Source: a virus. From it: a stretch of 46,682 nt of DNA. The notes below the pieces were generated by a model. That model was not told the origin of the DNA. It saw nothing but the letters and a program-made list of their open reading frames with translations, and ran no database searches. Location of the stretch: positions 1 to 46,682 of the IMG/VR virus record IMGVR_UViG_3300049595_001259; one strand, written 5' to 3'. Each line of letters opens with the position of its first letter. Within the stretch, counting starts at the first letter, position 1. A program made the translations under genes and the position numbers. Shown in pieces: positions 21,023 to 29,848 of this stretch.

Positions 21023-23755
21023 TTACATCTGTAACGCTATGGCTCTTAAATCATCAATAATAGGCACTTTTGAGCTATCATTTGATTTAAGAATGATTTT
21101 GATTTGAAATTGTTTGAATGTAGTATATGTCTTACCATCAGCGCTTGAATAAGTGACACCCAGAGGAGTTTCTAGATAAACATTAGCTCCGGATGCATTA
21201 GAGCTCCATGGAGTTCCTACAGACAAATACGTATTATTAGAAATAGAAACAACTATTTGCGAATCATTAGCAACTTGAACAATATTACCAGGTCTGAAAT
21301 CTGTTACGAAAGTTGTGCCGCTACCAATAATAGCATTATTGGTTGTTGAAACCGTTACGTTACCTGTTACCTGGGTAACATTTTGTCTTGACATGAAAGC
21401 TGTAGTTGGTGGGAAGGCCAAATAAGCTGTCTGTGCAGTAGCATTAGCACTAGGAGCGGACTCTAGAGTCAAGCTAGTGTTACTTGCAATACTAATAACT
21501 TTTCTGCTGTAAATTGTAGTAACTGCTGTATCGTTTGGTATAGAATACATATACCAACCAGGACTCAATTCTGTATTGAATAGAGTGCTTGTTCCTGTGA
21601 CTGTGGTACATGCAGTGTTACAAGTAACTGATCCTGTTAGTTTAAGAGCAGGATAATTTGAAGATGTAGTAAATGTATATTCCTTGAAATCGTTTGGATT
21701 ACTTGGATCTGAATAATATTCCAAAGAACTATTGATCAAAGGAGTCCATGTTTTCTGCGAAATTGGTTCAGGATCTTCACCATTAAGAAACTTGACCCAA
21801 ACTTCTACTTCTGAACCAACTGGTCTGAACGCAGTTAGAACAACTTGAATGTCCTCTGCATCTTGACCTGCAGCAAGGCTGACAACCTTTGATACATATT
21901 TTGATTTCGCATCGCCAGAATTAAAGAATTCGTCGTATTGGAAATTGACCGGATCAATTTCATTCTTAATTACTAGCTGCTGATCTCTGACAGTGTCAAT
22001 AGCAGGAGAAAGGAAAGCACTATCACTGACCATTCTAGCTTTATAAGTGAACGATTTAGCGCCACTCATGCTAGTAATTTCGTTTGATCTACTAGCAACT
22101 ATTCTTTCTCTGTCGTAGAATTCAGATTCATAACCAGGAGTTACTCTGTTATCTACAGTGTCTACTGAGTATGAATTACTTGTGCCTCTATAATAAAGGT
22201 CCATAGTTGTTCCTGCAGGGGTAATAAATGCTAACTGAGGAACAACAGCGTCTACTACTGGATTATATAATGTGCCACTATTAGCGTATGCAATCAGAGT
22301 TGTGTTATTTGGGCTTGAAATCGTTGTGTTACTAAATCTATGAATCTGAACATAAGAGTTACCACTAAAATTACCAGTAGAAGAATCGCAATATAGAATG
22401 TTCTTAACAGCATCATAATAATTGATTGTAGCATAAACACTAGTATTGACCGTTCCACCAGTAGCATTTGATGTTGAATTTGTTGATTTGAATACGACAT
22501 CTCCGGAAATGATACTTGCACTAGTATTGACGTAACCTACGTTATATACCGAAACATATTCGTTATTACTGTTGTAGAATACAGCCTGACCTTCATTGGT
22601 CTTAAAATTTGCTCTATATAAATTGAACTTTACGTATTCTTCCTGAAGAGCAGTCCATTGTTTTTCGGTGGCGCCATAAAAAGCTGTCCCCACTACGGGC
22701 TGACTGTACACTTGATAACCAGTTTCAATATCAACGTCTCCGAGATTACAAGTCCATACATGATAATCTGGGTCGTTTGCGTCAGGTCTTACCACGAAAG
22801 CATATGTTTTGCCATTCATCAAAAAAACTGGAGATTGAAAAGTAAATGTAGTCGGATTTGTAGCATCTGCGCTAATGTTTATTTCATCGTAACTTTTATG
22901 AACTTTGGAAAATGGCAATATAACATCACCGTTAGGATAACCGTTTTCAGTTTCGCACAAATAGACAGTAACACCGTTTTCTTTAACTTGAGATTTTTGT
23001 TTGAAGAAAAGTCTTAGAGCTGTGGCGTATATTCCTGCTTCTCCATTTGGAGTATTAATTGTCAACGCCTGCGCTAACGGTTCTAAAAAGAACAACCAAA
23101 TTGGAGGAGGTGGAGGTGGCGGAGGAGGCAGAATAGTAACGACATCTAGAATATTAGTTTGTGATGTTACTGTGTTACTCTGAATTACAGTTTGATTTAC
23201 GGGAACGAAACCTAAATCCGGAGTTACTGTAGTCAAAGTAACTGCTTGTTTAGTTACGCTCAAATTAGAAGCAGTAAATACAGCAGAAGCCAAAGTTGTA
23301 AGAGCATCACTACCTAAAGCCAAACTATCGACGTCTGCAATCTGAAATGCTCTATCGCCTGTTTTGAATTTACCGGCAGGAATATTGAACTGTCCTGCTA
23401 CTCTACCCCATTTATCAGAATAGATTGCATCTCCCCAATTACCGCCCTTTGGTACAATTGTATAATCTGCAGCATTTAGAGGTATGCTATATGTATTGCT
23501 GCCAAGAAGTCTGAGCGCTGGCGCACAATATTGATCAACCTTAATACTATCAAAGAAAAAATGCAATCTCTGATTAGGGCGCATATTGTATGCGACGAAT
23601 GAAACAATTCTATTGGCGATAAATGGTTGATTGGAAACAGAAGTAGCAAAATTACCTACCTGTTGAAGATCAGTCTGAGGCGTAACAGTAATCTGAGTAC
23701 CATCTCTGGTATTAGTTACTGTTGTTGTAGTAGCTGTTGTATTTACTGCTGCCAA
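21023..23755 (-). CDS. Large baseplate/fibre structural protein with poly-proline hinge
   Basis: Protein of 910 residues. The N-terminal part has SFVAYNMRPNQRLHFFFDSI and GDAIYSDKWGRVAGQFNIPA near residues 50-135. A run of nine prolines lies near residues 209-217 (DNA about 23102-23128), followed by a second large domain (YATALRLFFKQKSQVKENGV, VYLCETENGYPNGDVILPF). Similar segments occur in large virion proteins encoded next to DUF4815-type proteins in T4-like cyanophages. It is probably a peripheral baseplate or proximal fibre protein. The start is TTG at 23755, not ATG: AGGAGAAATTTAAATTG supplies a good ribosome site, two late boxes lie upstream, and the next internal Met is about 56 residues in. 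Confidence 0.75.
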   Translation of the reverse strand: MAAVNTTATTTTVTNTRDGTQITVTPQTDLQQVGNFATSVSNQPFIANRIVSFVAYNMRPNQRLHFFFDSIKVDQYCAPALRLLGSNTYSIPLNAADYTIVPKGGNWGDAIYSDKWGRVAGQFNIPAGKFKTGDRAFQIADVDSLALGSDALTTLASAVFTASNLSVTKQAVTLTTVTPDLGFVPVNQTVIQSNTVTSQTNILDVVTILPPPPPPPPPIWLFFLEPLAQALTINTPNGEAGIYATALRLFFKQKSQVKENGVTVYLCETENGYPNGDVILPFSKVHKSYDEINISADATNPTTFTFQSPVFLMNGKTYAFVVRPDANDPDYHVWTCNLGDVDIETGYQVYSQPVVGTAFYGATEKQWTALQEEYVKFNLYRANFKTNEGQAVFYNSNNEYVSVYNVGYVNTSASIISGDVVFKSTNSTSNATGGTVNTSVYATINYYDAVKNILYCDSSTGNFSGNSYVQIHRFSNTTISSPNNTTLIAYANSGTLYNPVVDAVVPQLAFITPAGTTMDLYYRGTSNSYSVDTVDNRVTPGYESEFYDRERIVASRSNEITSMSGAKSFTYKARMVSDSAFLSPAIDTVRDQQLVIKNEIDPVNFQYDEFFNSGDAKSKYVSKVVSLAAGQDAEDIQVVLTAFRPVGSEVEVWVKFLNGEDPEPISQKTWTPLINSSLEYYSDPSNPNDFKEYTFTTSSNYPALKLTGSVTCNTACTTVTGTSTLFNTELSPGWYMYSIPNDTAVTTIYSRKVISIASNTSLTLESAPSANATAQTAYLAFPPTTAFMSRQNVTQVTGNVTVSTTNNAIIGSGTTFVTDFRPGNIVQVANDSQIVVSISNNTYLSVGTPWSSNASGANVYLETPLGVTYSSADGKTYTTFKQFQIKIILKSNDSSKVPIIDDLRAIALQM

Positions 23756-23778
23756 TTTAAATTTCTCCTAATAATCAT

Positions 23779-23796
23779 TATTTATAGTTATTTATC
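23779..23796 (-). promoter_or_regulatory. Tandem late promoter boxes (TATAAATA and GATAAATA)
   Basis: In the 39-base gap before the 910-residue gene, a perfect TATAAATA (23779-23786) follows GATAAATA (23789-23796) on the minus strand. The perfect box is 24 bases before the TTG start. Together they suggest strong late expression of this protein and the fibres after it. Confidence 0.65.
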
Positions 23797-26700
23797 AAAG
23801 CAACGACAAGAGGTTAGACAAGTTTACGCCACCAGCTATAAACTGTAGCAAACGATTTCTAGTTGCATCAACTGTTGTGGTGACAGTAGTAGTATTACTT
23901 GCGGCAGTCAAACCTATTGTTCCTGAAACTCTTTGTGCTTCGGTCAAACTTTGTTGCGCTGTTGCTGCAACTGAGCTTTGAACTGTTTGAGTGTCTCCTG
24001 TACTCCAAGAAGTAGTAGTTGTTGATGGTCCAATAATTGGTGTCGAACTTACTAATCTACCCCAAGCATCATAAACTAGACTTGATGCAGTTCCTGTGAT
24101 TACCGTGGTTCTAGAAACGTCTGTTCTAGTTCTCCAAGCACCCCATTGAGTGCCGAAAGGACTTGCAGCGAATTCTTTCCATGGTGCAGTCATATCAACT
24201 GTCATATTAACTGACGCTGTTTGGTTGATGTCAATGTTATTATCATATGAAGGTATTAATTGCGCCTGACCGTTCCAAGCGTATGCAACTAATGCAGAAG
24301 AACGATATTTGGTTGCAAATCTTTGTGATATGAATGACACAGAATCATACTGAAGTGTTATCAATCTACCAGTTTGAACAACATTTGAAGAAGCTGCAGA
24401 ATTGAAACGAATATTAACAATTTCTCTTGTGATTCTTGGTCTTGCTACACCAATATCAGAATCAATTGCAATAGCAAATTCAGGATTAGATACATCACTT
24501 AGACCAAAATCGGTAAAAGGATCAACGAAGATACCATTTTTGAATCTATCAAGACCATAACTATCTGTTACAGTTAGATCCTTGGCCTTTTTTTCTAGTA
24601 GAGAAAGCTGTGCATAATACTCTAGATTTGTAATTCTGTTATCTAGAGTGCCAATATCCTTCATGGTATATCTGCGGTTAGTTACAAGGCTACTGGTTAT
24701 AGTAGTAGAAGTGTCTCTAATTAGATTGACAGCATTCTGGTTAATTGTCTGGAATTCGTCTATCTGATCGCCAGAAAGAGAAGGATATGCAGGAACATTT
24801 AGCACTGCCAAAGCCATTGCATTTTCTGGATACAATGGAGTCTGCGGGCTAATGCTTGAAACACCTTCTTTCACCTTCAAAGTGTTTTCTGGCGTAATTA
24901 GCAACAGATCCTTTCTTGGCAAATACATGGTATAGTCAGCTTCTAGATTCTTACCATATGTTGGGAAATTCAACCCATCAATTGGTATATTAAGAGAAAC
25001 TGTTGAAGAAGGATTTAAAGTTGCATAAGAAACCGCAGCATTAATCAATGCAGCGTTTGATAGGTTTGTGATAATACCAGTATCGTTAGCTGTAATGACA
25101 CATGGTGTTCTAAAATCTACAACATCTCTTAGATAAATTCTAGAACCAGTAGAAGCCACATAAAGCGGAATGTCTTTAGTTTGGATGGCGCTTGTATTAG
25201 CTGTATTAGCATCGTCAACGGGATAAGATTCAACAGTGAAGAATCCAACGCCAGCTGAAGTGCTAGCAGCAAAATAATCAAGTTCGACCAATAGATATGG
25301 GTAGCTAGACTGACTATAACTAGATTTAGCGTAAATATAAGCTAGACCGTAATGAGTGTCTTGCTGACCTGTATCATAACTGAAATTGGATGTTAGATCT
25401 ACAGCAATGATACCATTAGCGTTTGTAAAGCTAGTAGTTGCTGAACCGTAAATTTTACGAACTCTATGAACGTCACTGTATCCAAGGCACCATGGCCCCT
25501 TTGGATTTGTTGCAGTGTTTATCTTTACGTATCTATTTTTACGTATGGCCTTTGAAGCTGGGTTAGCAACAGTTCTCTGCATATTAAATGAAACTTCTAC
25601 ACCTACTGTAGCGCTTGGGAATTCGCCTGAGTAAACGTTGAACGAAGTTGTATTTGTTACAGTAACGTATGCGTTTGGACCAACAGTTGATCTTGCAATC
25701 TGAAGAACTTTGCCCTTTGGATATCTCTTGTAATAAGTTTGACCAGCAGCATTTGCACTGAATGCAGCATCAACGTTAAGGAATGTAGCATTAGTTACAC
25801 TTGTTACAGTTCTTACATCACTGGCACCAACTCTAATATTATCTCCTGGCTTGAAGTTTGTAGTAAAGGTAGTGCTAGAACCAACAACGTTTGTTGAGGT
25901 ATTATATACTGTTACATTACCAGTCAGCGCAGAAGAATCTGCATTAGCTGAGAATGTAACAACAATTTCAGAAGCAGAAGAATCGGATAGAGTTGTACTT
26001 GAACCGTATGTTAATATGTCAGAACCACCAGCCTGAGAACCAGGAGCTCTAACAACAATCAGACCAGTACTCAACATTTGACATGAAGAGTTTGTGGTTC
26101 TATATGTGTAATCAGTGTTGATAATATTTCCAGCGTCTCTTAGGTTCTTAATACCAGGAACGCCGAAACTATAAAGTTGCATCTTATTCTGAGAATCAAC
26201 AGTGCCATTAGAGACAACGTCGCCAACAGCCTTATTAGTTCCATCGTAATATATTGATTTGATCTGATTGATGCTGTATCCGCTCAATAGCTGAACATCA
26301 AATACATGTAACAAATATTCTGCAGAAGCAGAACCAACAACGCCTGCATTATATGTGAAACATCTAGCTTTAGCTGTCCCAATGTATGTTCCAGCTGGTG
26401 ATACTGAAGAATAGGTTCTGTTTGTGACAGCTTGTTGAGCCGCAGAATATAGTTTTACTGTCTGTGCTTTGTCTGTTAAAAATGTTCCTGCAACTTCTTT
26501 AAGAGCAAAGAAGCTACCATAATTGAAACTGATTATCTGCGATTTGTTAACGGTGGTGTCAACACCACGGCGCATATTAATATGAGCAGATTTTAATAGC
26601 TCAACTCTGTTACCCTGAGCGTATCCAATACCAGGGCTTACTCTGGCTATAACGTTATTAGAACTTGAAGGAGTGATCTCGTTACCCAACACTGACGTCA

Positions 26701-27682
26701 AAGTATCAACTGTGAAGTTCTTAACGATATAATTACCAGATTCTTCATATGTTCTAGTAGCTAGAATATCACCAACAATAGAATAAACATTGACTGATGG
26801 ATTTACTTTGGCAACCAAAGATCCATAATTGTAGAAAGCAATAGGGTTAAAATCTTCAGTTAATGATGCTTGTTCTTGTGATAGAGAAACTAGTTTTGGA
26901 ACCAGTTTTAATCTATGAGCTCCAGGCGCATTTTCATTAGGATAACCAAGAGCGTTGTCTAGCAGACTAGTATCTTGGGTTTCAGTAACAATTTGTTCCA
27001 CTAGAGTGAAACCAACTACGTTATTAGAAGCGTATGTATTGAAGTTGTTGACTAGGCCAAAAGTTTCTTCAGGAACTTTAATAAAGAAACCATTAATAAA
27101 GATAATACCATTACTGCAAGTAATACCATGAGCCTCGCCAGAAGTATATGTGTCAGTAAGAACGTTTGCCCAAGTATATACATTAGCAAGAGAAACATTA
27201 CCTTGAGGTGTGACTTGATGGAAAGTAAGCAGTTCTCCATTAGAGAATACAGTCTCTCCGCCTTCGCCAGTATCAAGATACTTTATATAAAGGATATTAT
27301 TGTCTGGATAATTGGTAGAAAACCCAGCATTAGCATAAAGAACCTTGGCGGTCAAATTACTTGTTACGCTAGTTGCGACAGCGTTAATATATTCAGTAAC
27401 ATCTAGGGTTGCTGTATTAGCAGAACCGTTTGAAGCAAAATCCATGAGACGAATATAAGGAACTTTTGGAAGATCTGTTACAGTACAACCTTTAACGACG
27501 TCTCCGCTTCTCCAAGCCCAGCTACCAAATGTTTCAATCTGATTCTGTAAAATAGTCTGTAGTTGTGTCAATTCTCTCGCTTGAACAGCAACAGAAGGAC
27601 GAAACATAATACGATGATAATTCTTATCTACATCATAATCGTCGTAATATGGAGCTACGTTAAAATCAGTCTTTAATGGCAT
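23795..27682 (-). CDS. DUF4815-type large virion protein (baseplate/fibre)
   Basis: Protein of 1295 residues. The N-terminus MPLKTDFNVAPYYDDYDVDK, NYHRIMFRPSVAVQAREL and TQLQTILQNQIETFG is the hallmark of the DUF4815 family, large virion proteins of T4-like cyanophages and relatives thought to sit at the baseplate rim or form the proximal fibre. Later parts are beta-rich, with a helical region around residues 990-1040 (IDEFQTINQNAVNLIRDTST, NRITNLEYYAQLSLLEKKAK) and a C-terminal Ala/Ser/Thr-rich tail. The ATG at 27682 has CAGGAACT upstream. It follows gp8 by 15 bases and precedes the promoter-bearing gap to the 910-residue gene. Family call is firm; position in the virion is inferred. Confidence 0.85.
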   Translation of the reverse strand: MPLKTDFNVAPYYDDYDVDKNYHRIMFRPSVAVQARELTQLQTILQNQIETFGSWAWRSGDVVKGCTVTDLPKVPYIRLMDFASNGSANTATLDVTEYINAVATSVTSNLTAKVLYANAGFSTNYPDNNILYIKYLDTGEGGETVFSNGELLTFHQVTPQGNVSLANVYTWANVLTDTYTSGEAHGITCSNGIIFINGFFIKVPEETFGLVNNFNTYASNNVVGFTLVEQIVTETQDTSLLDNALGYPNENAPGAHRLKLVPKLVSLSQEQASLTEDFNPIAFYNYGSLVAKVNPSVNVYSIVGDILATRTYEESGNYIVKNFTVDTLTSVLGNEITPSSSNNVIARVSPGIGYAQGNRVELLKSAHINMRRGVDTTVNKSQIISFNYGSFFALKEVAGTFLTDKAQTVKLYSAAQQAVTNRTYSSVSPAGTYIGTAKARCFTYNAGVVGSASAEYLLHVFDVQLLSGYSINQIKSIYYDGTNKAVGDVVSNGTVDSQNKMQLYSFGVPGIKNLRDAGNIINTDYTYRTTNSSCQMLSTGLIVVRAPGSQAGGSDILTYGSSTTLSDSSASEIVVTFSANADSSALTGNVTVYNTSTNVVGSSTTFTTNFKPGDNIRVGASDVRTVTSVTNATFLNVDAAFSANAAGQTYYKRYPKGKVLQIARSTVGPNAYVTVTNTTSFNVYSGEFPSATVGVEVSFNMQRTVANPASKAIRKNRYVKINTATNPKGPWCLGYSDVHRVRKIYGSATTSFTNANGIIAVDLTSNFSYDTGQQDTHYGLAYIYAKSSYSQSSYPYLLVELDYFAASTSAGVGFFTVESYPVDDANTANTSAIQTKDIPLYVASTGSRIYLRDVVDFRTPCVITANDTGIITNLSNAALINAAVSYATLNPSSTVSLNIPIDGLNFPTYGKNLEADYTMYLPRKDLLLITPENTLKVKEGVSSISPQTPLYPENAMALAVLNVPAYPSLSGDQIDEFQTINQNAVNLIRDTSTTITSSLVTNRRYTMKDIGTLDNRITNLEYYAQLSLLEKKAKDLTVTDSYGLDRFKNGIFVDPFTDFGLSDVSNPEFAIAIDSDIGVARPRITREIVNIRFNSAASSNVVQTGRLITLQYDSVSFISQRFATKYRSSALVAYAWNGQAQLIPSYDNNIDINQTASVNMTVDMTAPWKEFAASPFGTQWGAWRTRTDVSRTTVITGTASSLVYDAWGRLVSSTPIIGPSTTTTSWSTGDTQTVQSSVAATAQQSLTEAQRVSGTIGLTAASNTTTVTTTVDATRNRLLQFIAGGVNLSNLLSLL

Positions 27683-27697
27683 TATAAGTTCCTGTTA

Positions 27698-29233
27698 TTA
27701 AATCTCAATAACCAGCTTAAAAGATTCTGTTTGAGAATTGGATCTATTTACGTTATTTATATCTTGGACGTATAACGGTTTTATGTCTTTGGCGTAAATA
27801 GAGCCATTATCAATAATGTCTATCTCAGAGCTTATAGAAGAATCGCTAGATAAAACATATTCCCCGTTTGTGAAAGTTTTGTCGCCTACGACCTTTATTC
27901 TTGACGTATTGGCAAAGGCTACGATGCCATAAGCATTACTAGTGTTTCCATAAACTCTATCTCCAACAGTGAATAATACAGGATTCAATAAATTTGCTTC
28001 TAAAGTTTGACTAAATGTTGCAGAGGTATAGGCAACATTACTTTTGGCACCGTTAGCATATAGTCCATATGGATTTTTAATTATACCAACCTTGTTATAC
28101 AAGATATTATCAGGAATAGTGCTGACCTCACTATTAGCAAAATGAAAATTGATACCTAATGCTTTTACATTTAATTCTGAAACTGGGTCGGAACCATGTC
28201 CTCCTGGAGGAGGAACAATAGCATAAACATTAACACCAGAACCAACAGAAGATGTAATATATACATTAGCCCAAGAAACATCAGCGCCAATATCAAGCAT
28301 TACAATATCGCTGATAGAATTAGTGGAAGTATTTACTAAACTATAAGCGGAAGGTTGTGTGCCTCCATCAGTAACAAACACAACTCTTGGGGAAATTTTA
28401 TATTGTGTTGCTTCTGGAACGATATTTGTTGTATTAGCCTCGCCTTCTAAATATACCCATTTACCTACGCTATTAGAAACATAGTTTGAAATCTGGAATA
28501 TCTGAGAAGTAGTTGCTGTAGTGTTATAGATATAAATTGCACTATTAGTATAAAACCCAGAAGCATTACTTGCAGTGTTACCAACCTGAACAACAGTACT
28601 ATTGGCAGAAAGAATGATTCCATCATGATAAGTGGAATATCCAGAACCAGCGTTTGATATAGCTACTTTTTCTACACCACAGTAAACATTAGCATATAAA
28701 GAAGTTACACTATTTGCATATACTGGAGCATAATCGTTTGTAGAAAACATCTTATAAACTCTATATGGAACAGAGGTGATGTATTTCCAAACATATCCAT
28801 CAGATGTTTCGAAAGAAGTTACTTGTGGTATAGAAGGTTTTACAGTAGAAGGGGAATTGTTAGCATTATCGATACATTTATAAATGTCATAAGTCCCGCC
28901 AGTATAATCTGGAGGCGATATTACATAAAATTTATTATTTGAGTATAGATCTGCATCGTTGTTATCATACATTCTATAAACATAACCATTGGCCCAAATA
29001 TTATTGTCCACCAAAGGTGCAAAATTTGATATTATTAATTTTTTACCAAACAACATTAACCAATCTGATTCAAATTGGGTGTTATAATCGTCAGCAGTAG
29101 TGTTAGAAAGCGGTCCAACTCTTTCTATAGGATTAGAAGCGACAGCGTAATAATATGAAGTGTTTGATTTAACATTATCAAGCATTTCATCTATTAGAGC
29201 CTTTCTATAAAAAGGTTGTAATACTCCAGACAT
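27698..29233 (-). CDS. gp8: Baseplate wedge protein gp8
   Basis: T4-like gp8, a baseplate wedge subunit bridging gp7- and gp10-type parts. At 511 residues it is longer than T4 gp8 (334). The N-terminal part matches gp8 of T4-like marine phages (FESDWLMLFGKKLIISNF, NIWANGYVYRMYDNNDADLY, DIYKCIDNANNSPST), and SFETSDGYVWKYITSVPYRV corresponds to the T4 segment around DGYVWEYLF. The C-terminal 300 residues are an expanded beta-rich region with many NTS/NST phrases (ISNAGSGYST, VGNTASNASGFYTNSAIYIY). The ATG at 29233 has AAGG in a GGTATTTAAATG context. It sits between the mini-fibre and the DUF4815 protein. Confidence 0.8.
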   Translation of the reverse strand: MSGVLQPFYRKALIDEMLDNVKSNTSYYYAVASNPIERVGPLSNTTADDYNTQFESDWLMLFGKKLIISNFAPLVDNNIWANGYVYRMYDNNDADLYSNNKFYVISPPDYTGGTYDIYKCIDNANNSPSTVKPSIPQVTSFETSDGYVWKYITSVPYRVYKMFSTNDYAPVYANSVTSLYANVYCGVEKVAISNAGSGYSTYHDGIILSANSTVVQVGNTASNASGFYTNSAIYIYNTTATTSQIFQISNYVSNSVGKWVYLEGEANTTNIVPEATQYKISPRVVFVTDGGTQPSAYSLVNTSTNSISDIVMLDIGADVSWANVYITSSVGSGVNVYAIVPPPGGHGSDPVSELNVKALGINFHFANSEVSTIPDNILYNKVGIIKNPYGLYANGAKSNVAYTSATFSQTLEANLLNPVLFTVGDRVYGNTSNAYGIVAFANTSRIKVVGDKTFTNGEYVLSSDSSISSEIDIIDNGSIYAKDIKPLYVQDINNVNRSNSQTESFKLVIEI

Positions 29234-29242
29234 TTAAATACC

Positions 29243-29827
29243 TTATCTTCCTATTGCTACGTAATATACGTTAATAGCTGTTGTGTTTGATGTTCTAATT
29301 ACTGCTACTGATGTATTTGTTAGTGTTACAGCTGCACTATATGTAGCTCCAATAGTATTAGATGTTGCTGTCACTACGTAACAGGCAGTAGCAAACGCAG
29401 AAGAAAATGTAGCATTTCCTACGCTATCATTAGCAAACACATATCCATAGTTCATTTTAAACCCATTCGGAAGATATGTATAACCGTTTGCAGCGGCGGT
29501 GTATGTACCAACATTAATGGTGTTTGAGATACACTTTACAGTATTGGCTGATACAGTTCCACCATTGGCCCAAAACCCAGTGGTATTAGCCACAGCGTTA
29601 ACTGCTGTAGTACCGACACGGATCGTAGAACCGTTATTACCGAATGCCAAAGAGGTAGAGTTCACAAAAACGTTTACTGAAGAGTTACCGACTGTGATCG
29701 CTGTATTAACAACCGGATTGGTATAAAGTTCTAAAAAGTTATCATTGATGATAACCATAGCATCTCTAAGTGGAGTGCCAGTTCCATCATTTGGGCTACT
29801 TCCCACGTTAACTACTTGTCTTGCCAA
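29243..29827 (-). CDS. Mini tail fibre with gp53-like tip domain
   Basis: Protein of 194 residues. The N-terminal 35 residues (QVVNVGSSPNDGTGTPLRDA, MVIINDNFLELY) are a widespread phage fibre/structural attachment motif (VN-G-SPNDGTGDPLR-AF-KIN-NF-ELY). A short Asn/Val/Thr-rich shaft follows (VGNSSVNVFVN). The end (NGYTYLPNGFKMNYGYVFAN, FSSAFATACYVVTATSN, NTTAINVYYVAIGR) resembles the small lectin-like C-terminal domain of putative fibre proteins in other phages (tail fibre gp53-like C-terminal family, not T4 gp53). The start is TTG at 29827, with AGGGGATTTAAATTG upstream; the next Met is residue 24, inside the conserved motif. Its place between wedge genes suggests a wedge-bound short fibre. 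Confidence 0.75.
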   Translation of the reverse strand: MARQVVNVGSSPNDGTGTPLRDAMVIINDNFLELYTNPVVNTAITVGNSSVNVFVNSTSLAFGNNGSTIRVGTTAVNAVANTTGFWANGGTVSANTVKCISNTINVGTYTAAANGYTYLPNGFKMNYGYVFANDSVGNATFSSAFATACYVVTATSNTIGATYSAAVTLTNTSVAVIRTSNTTAINVYYVAIGR

Positions 29828-29848
29828 TTTAAATCCCCTATGACTAAA

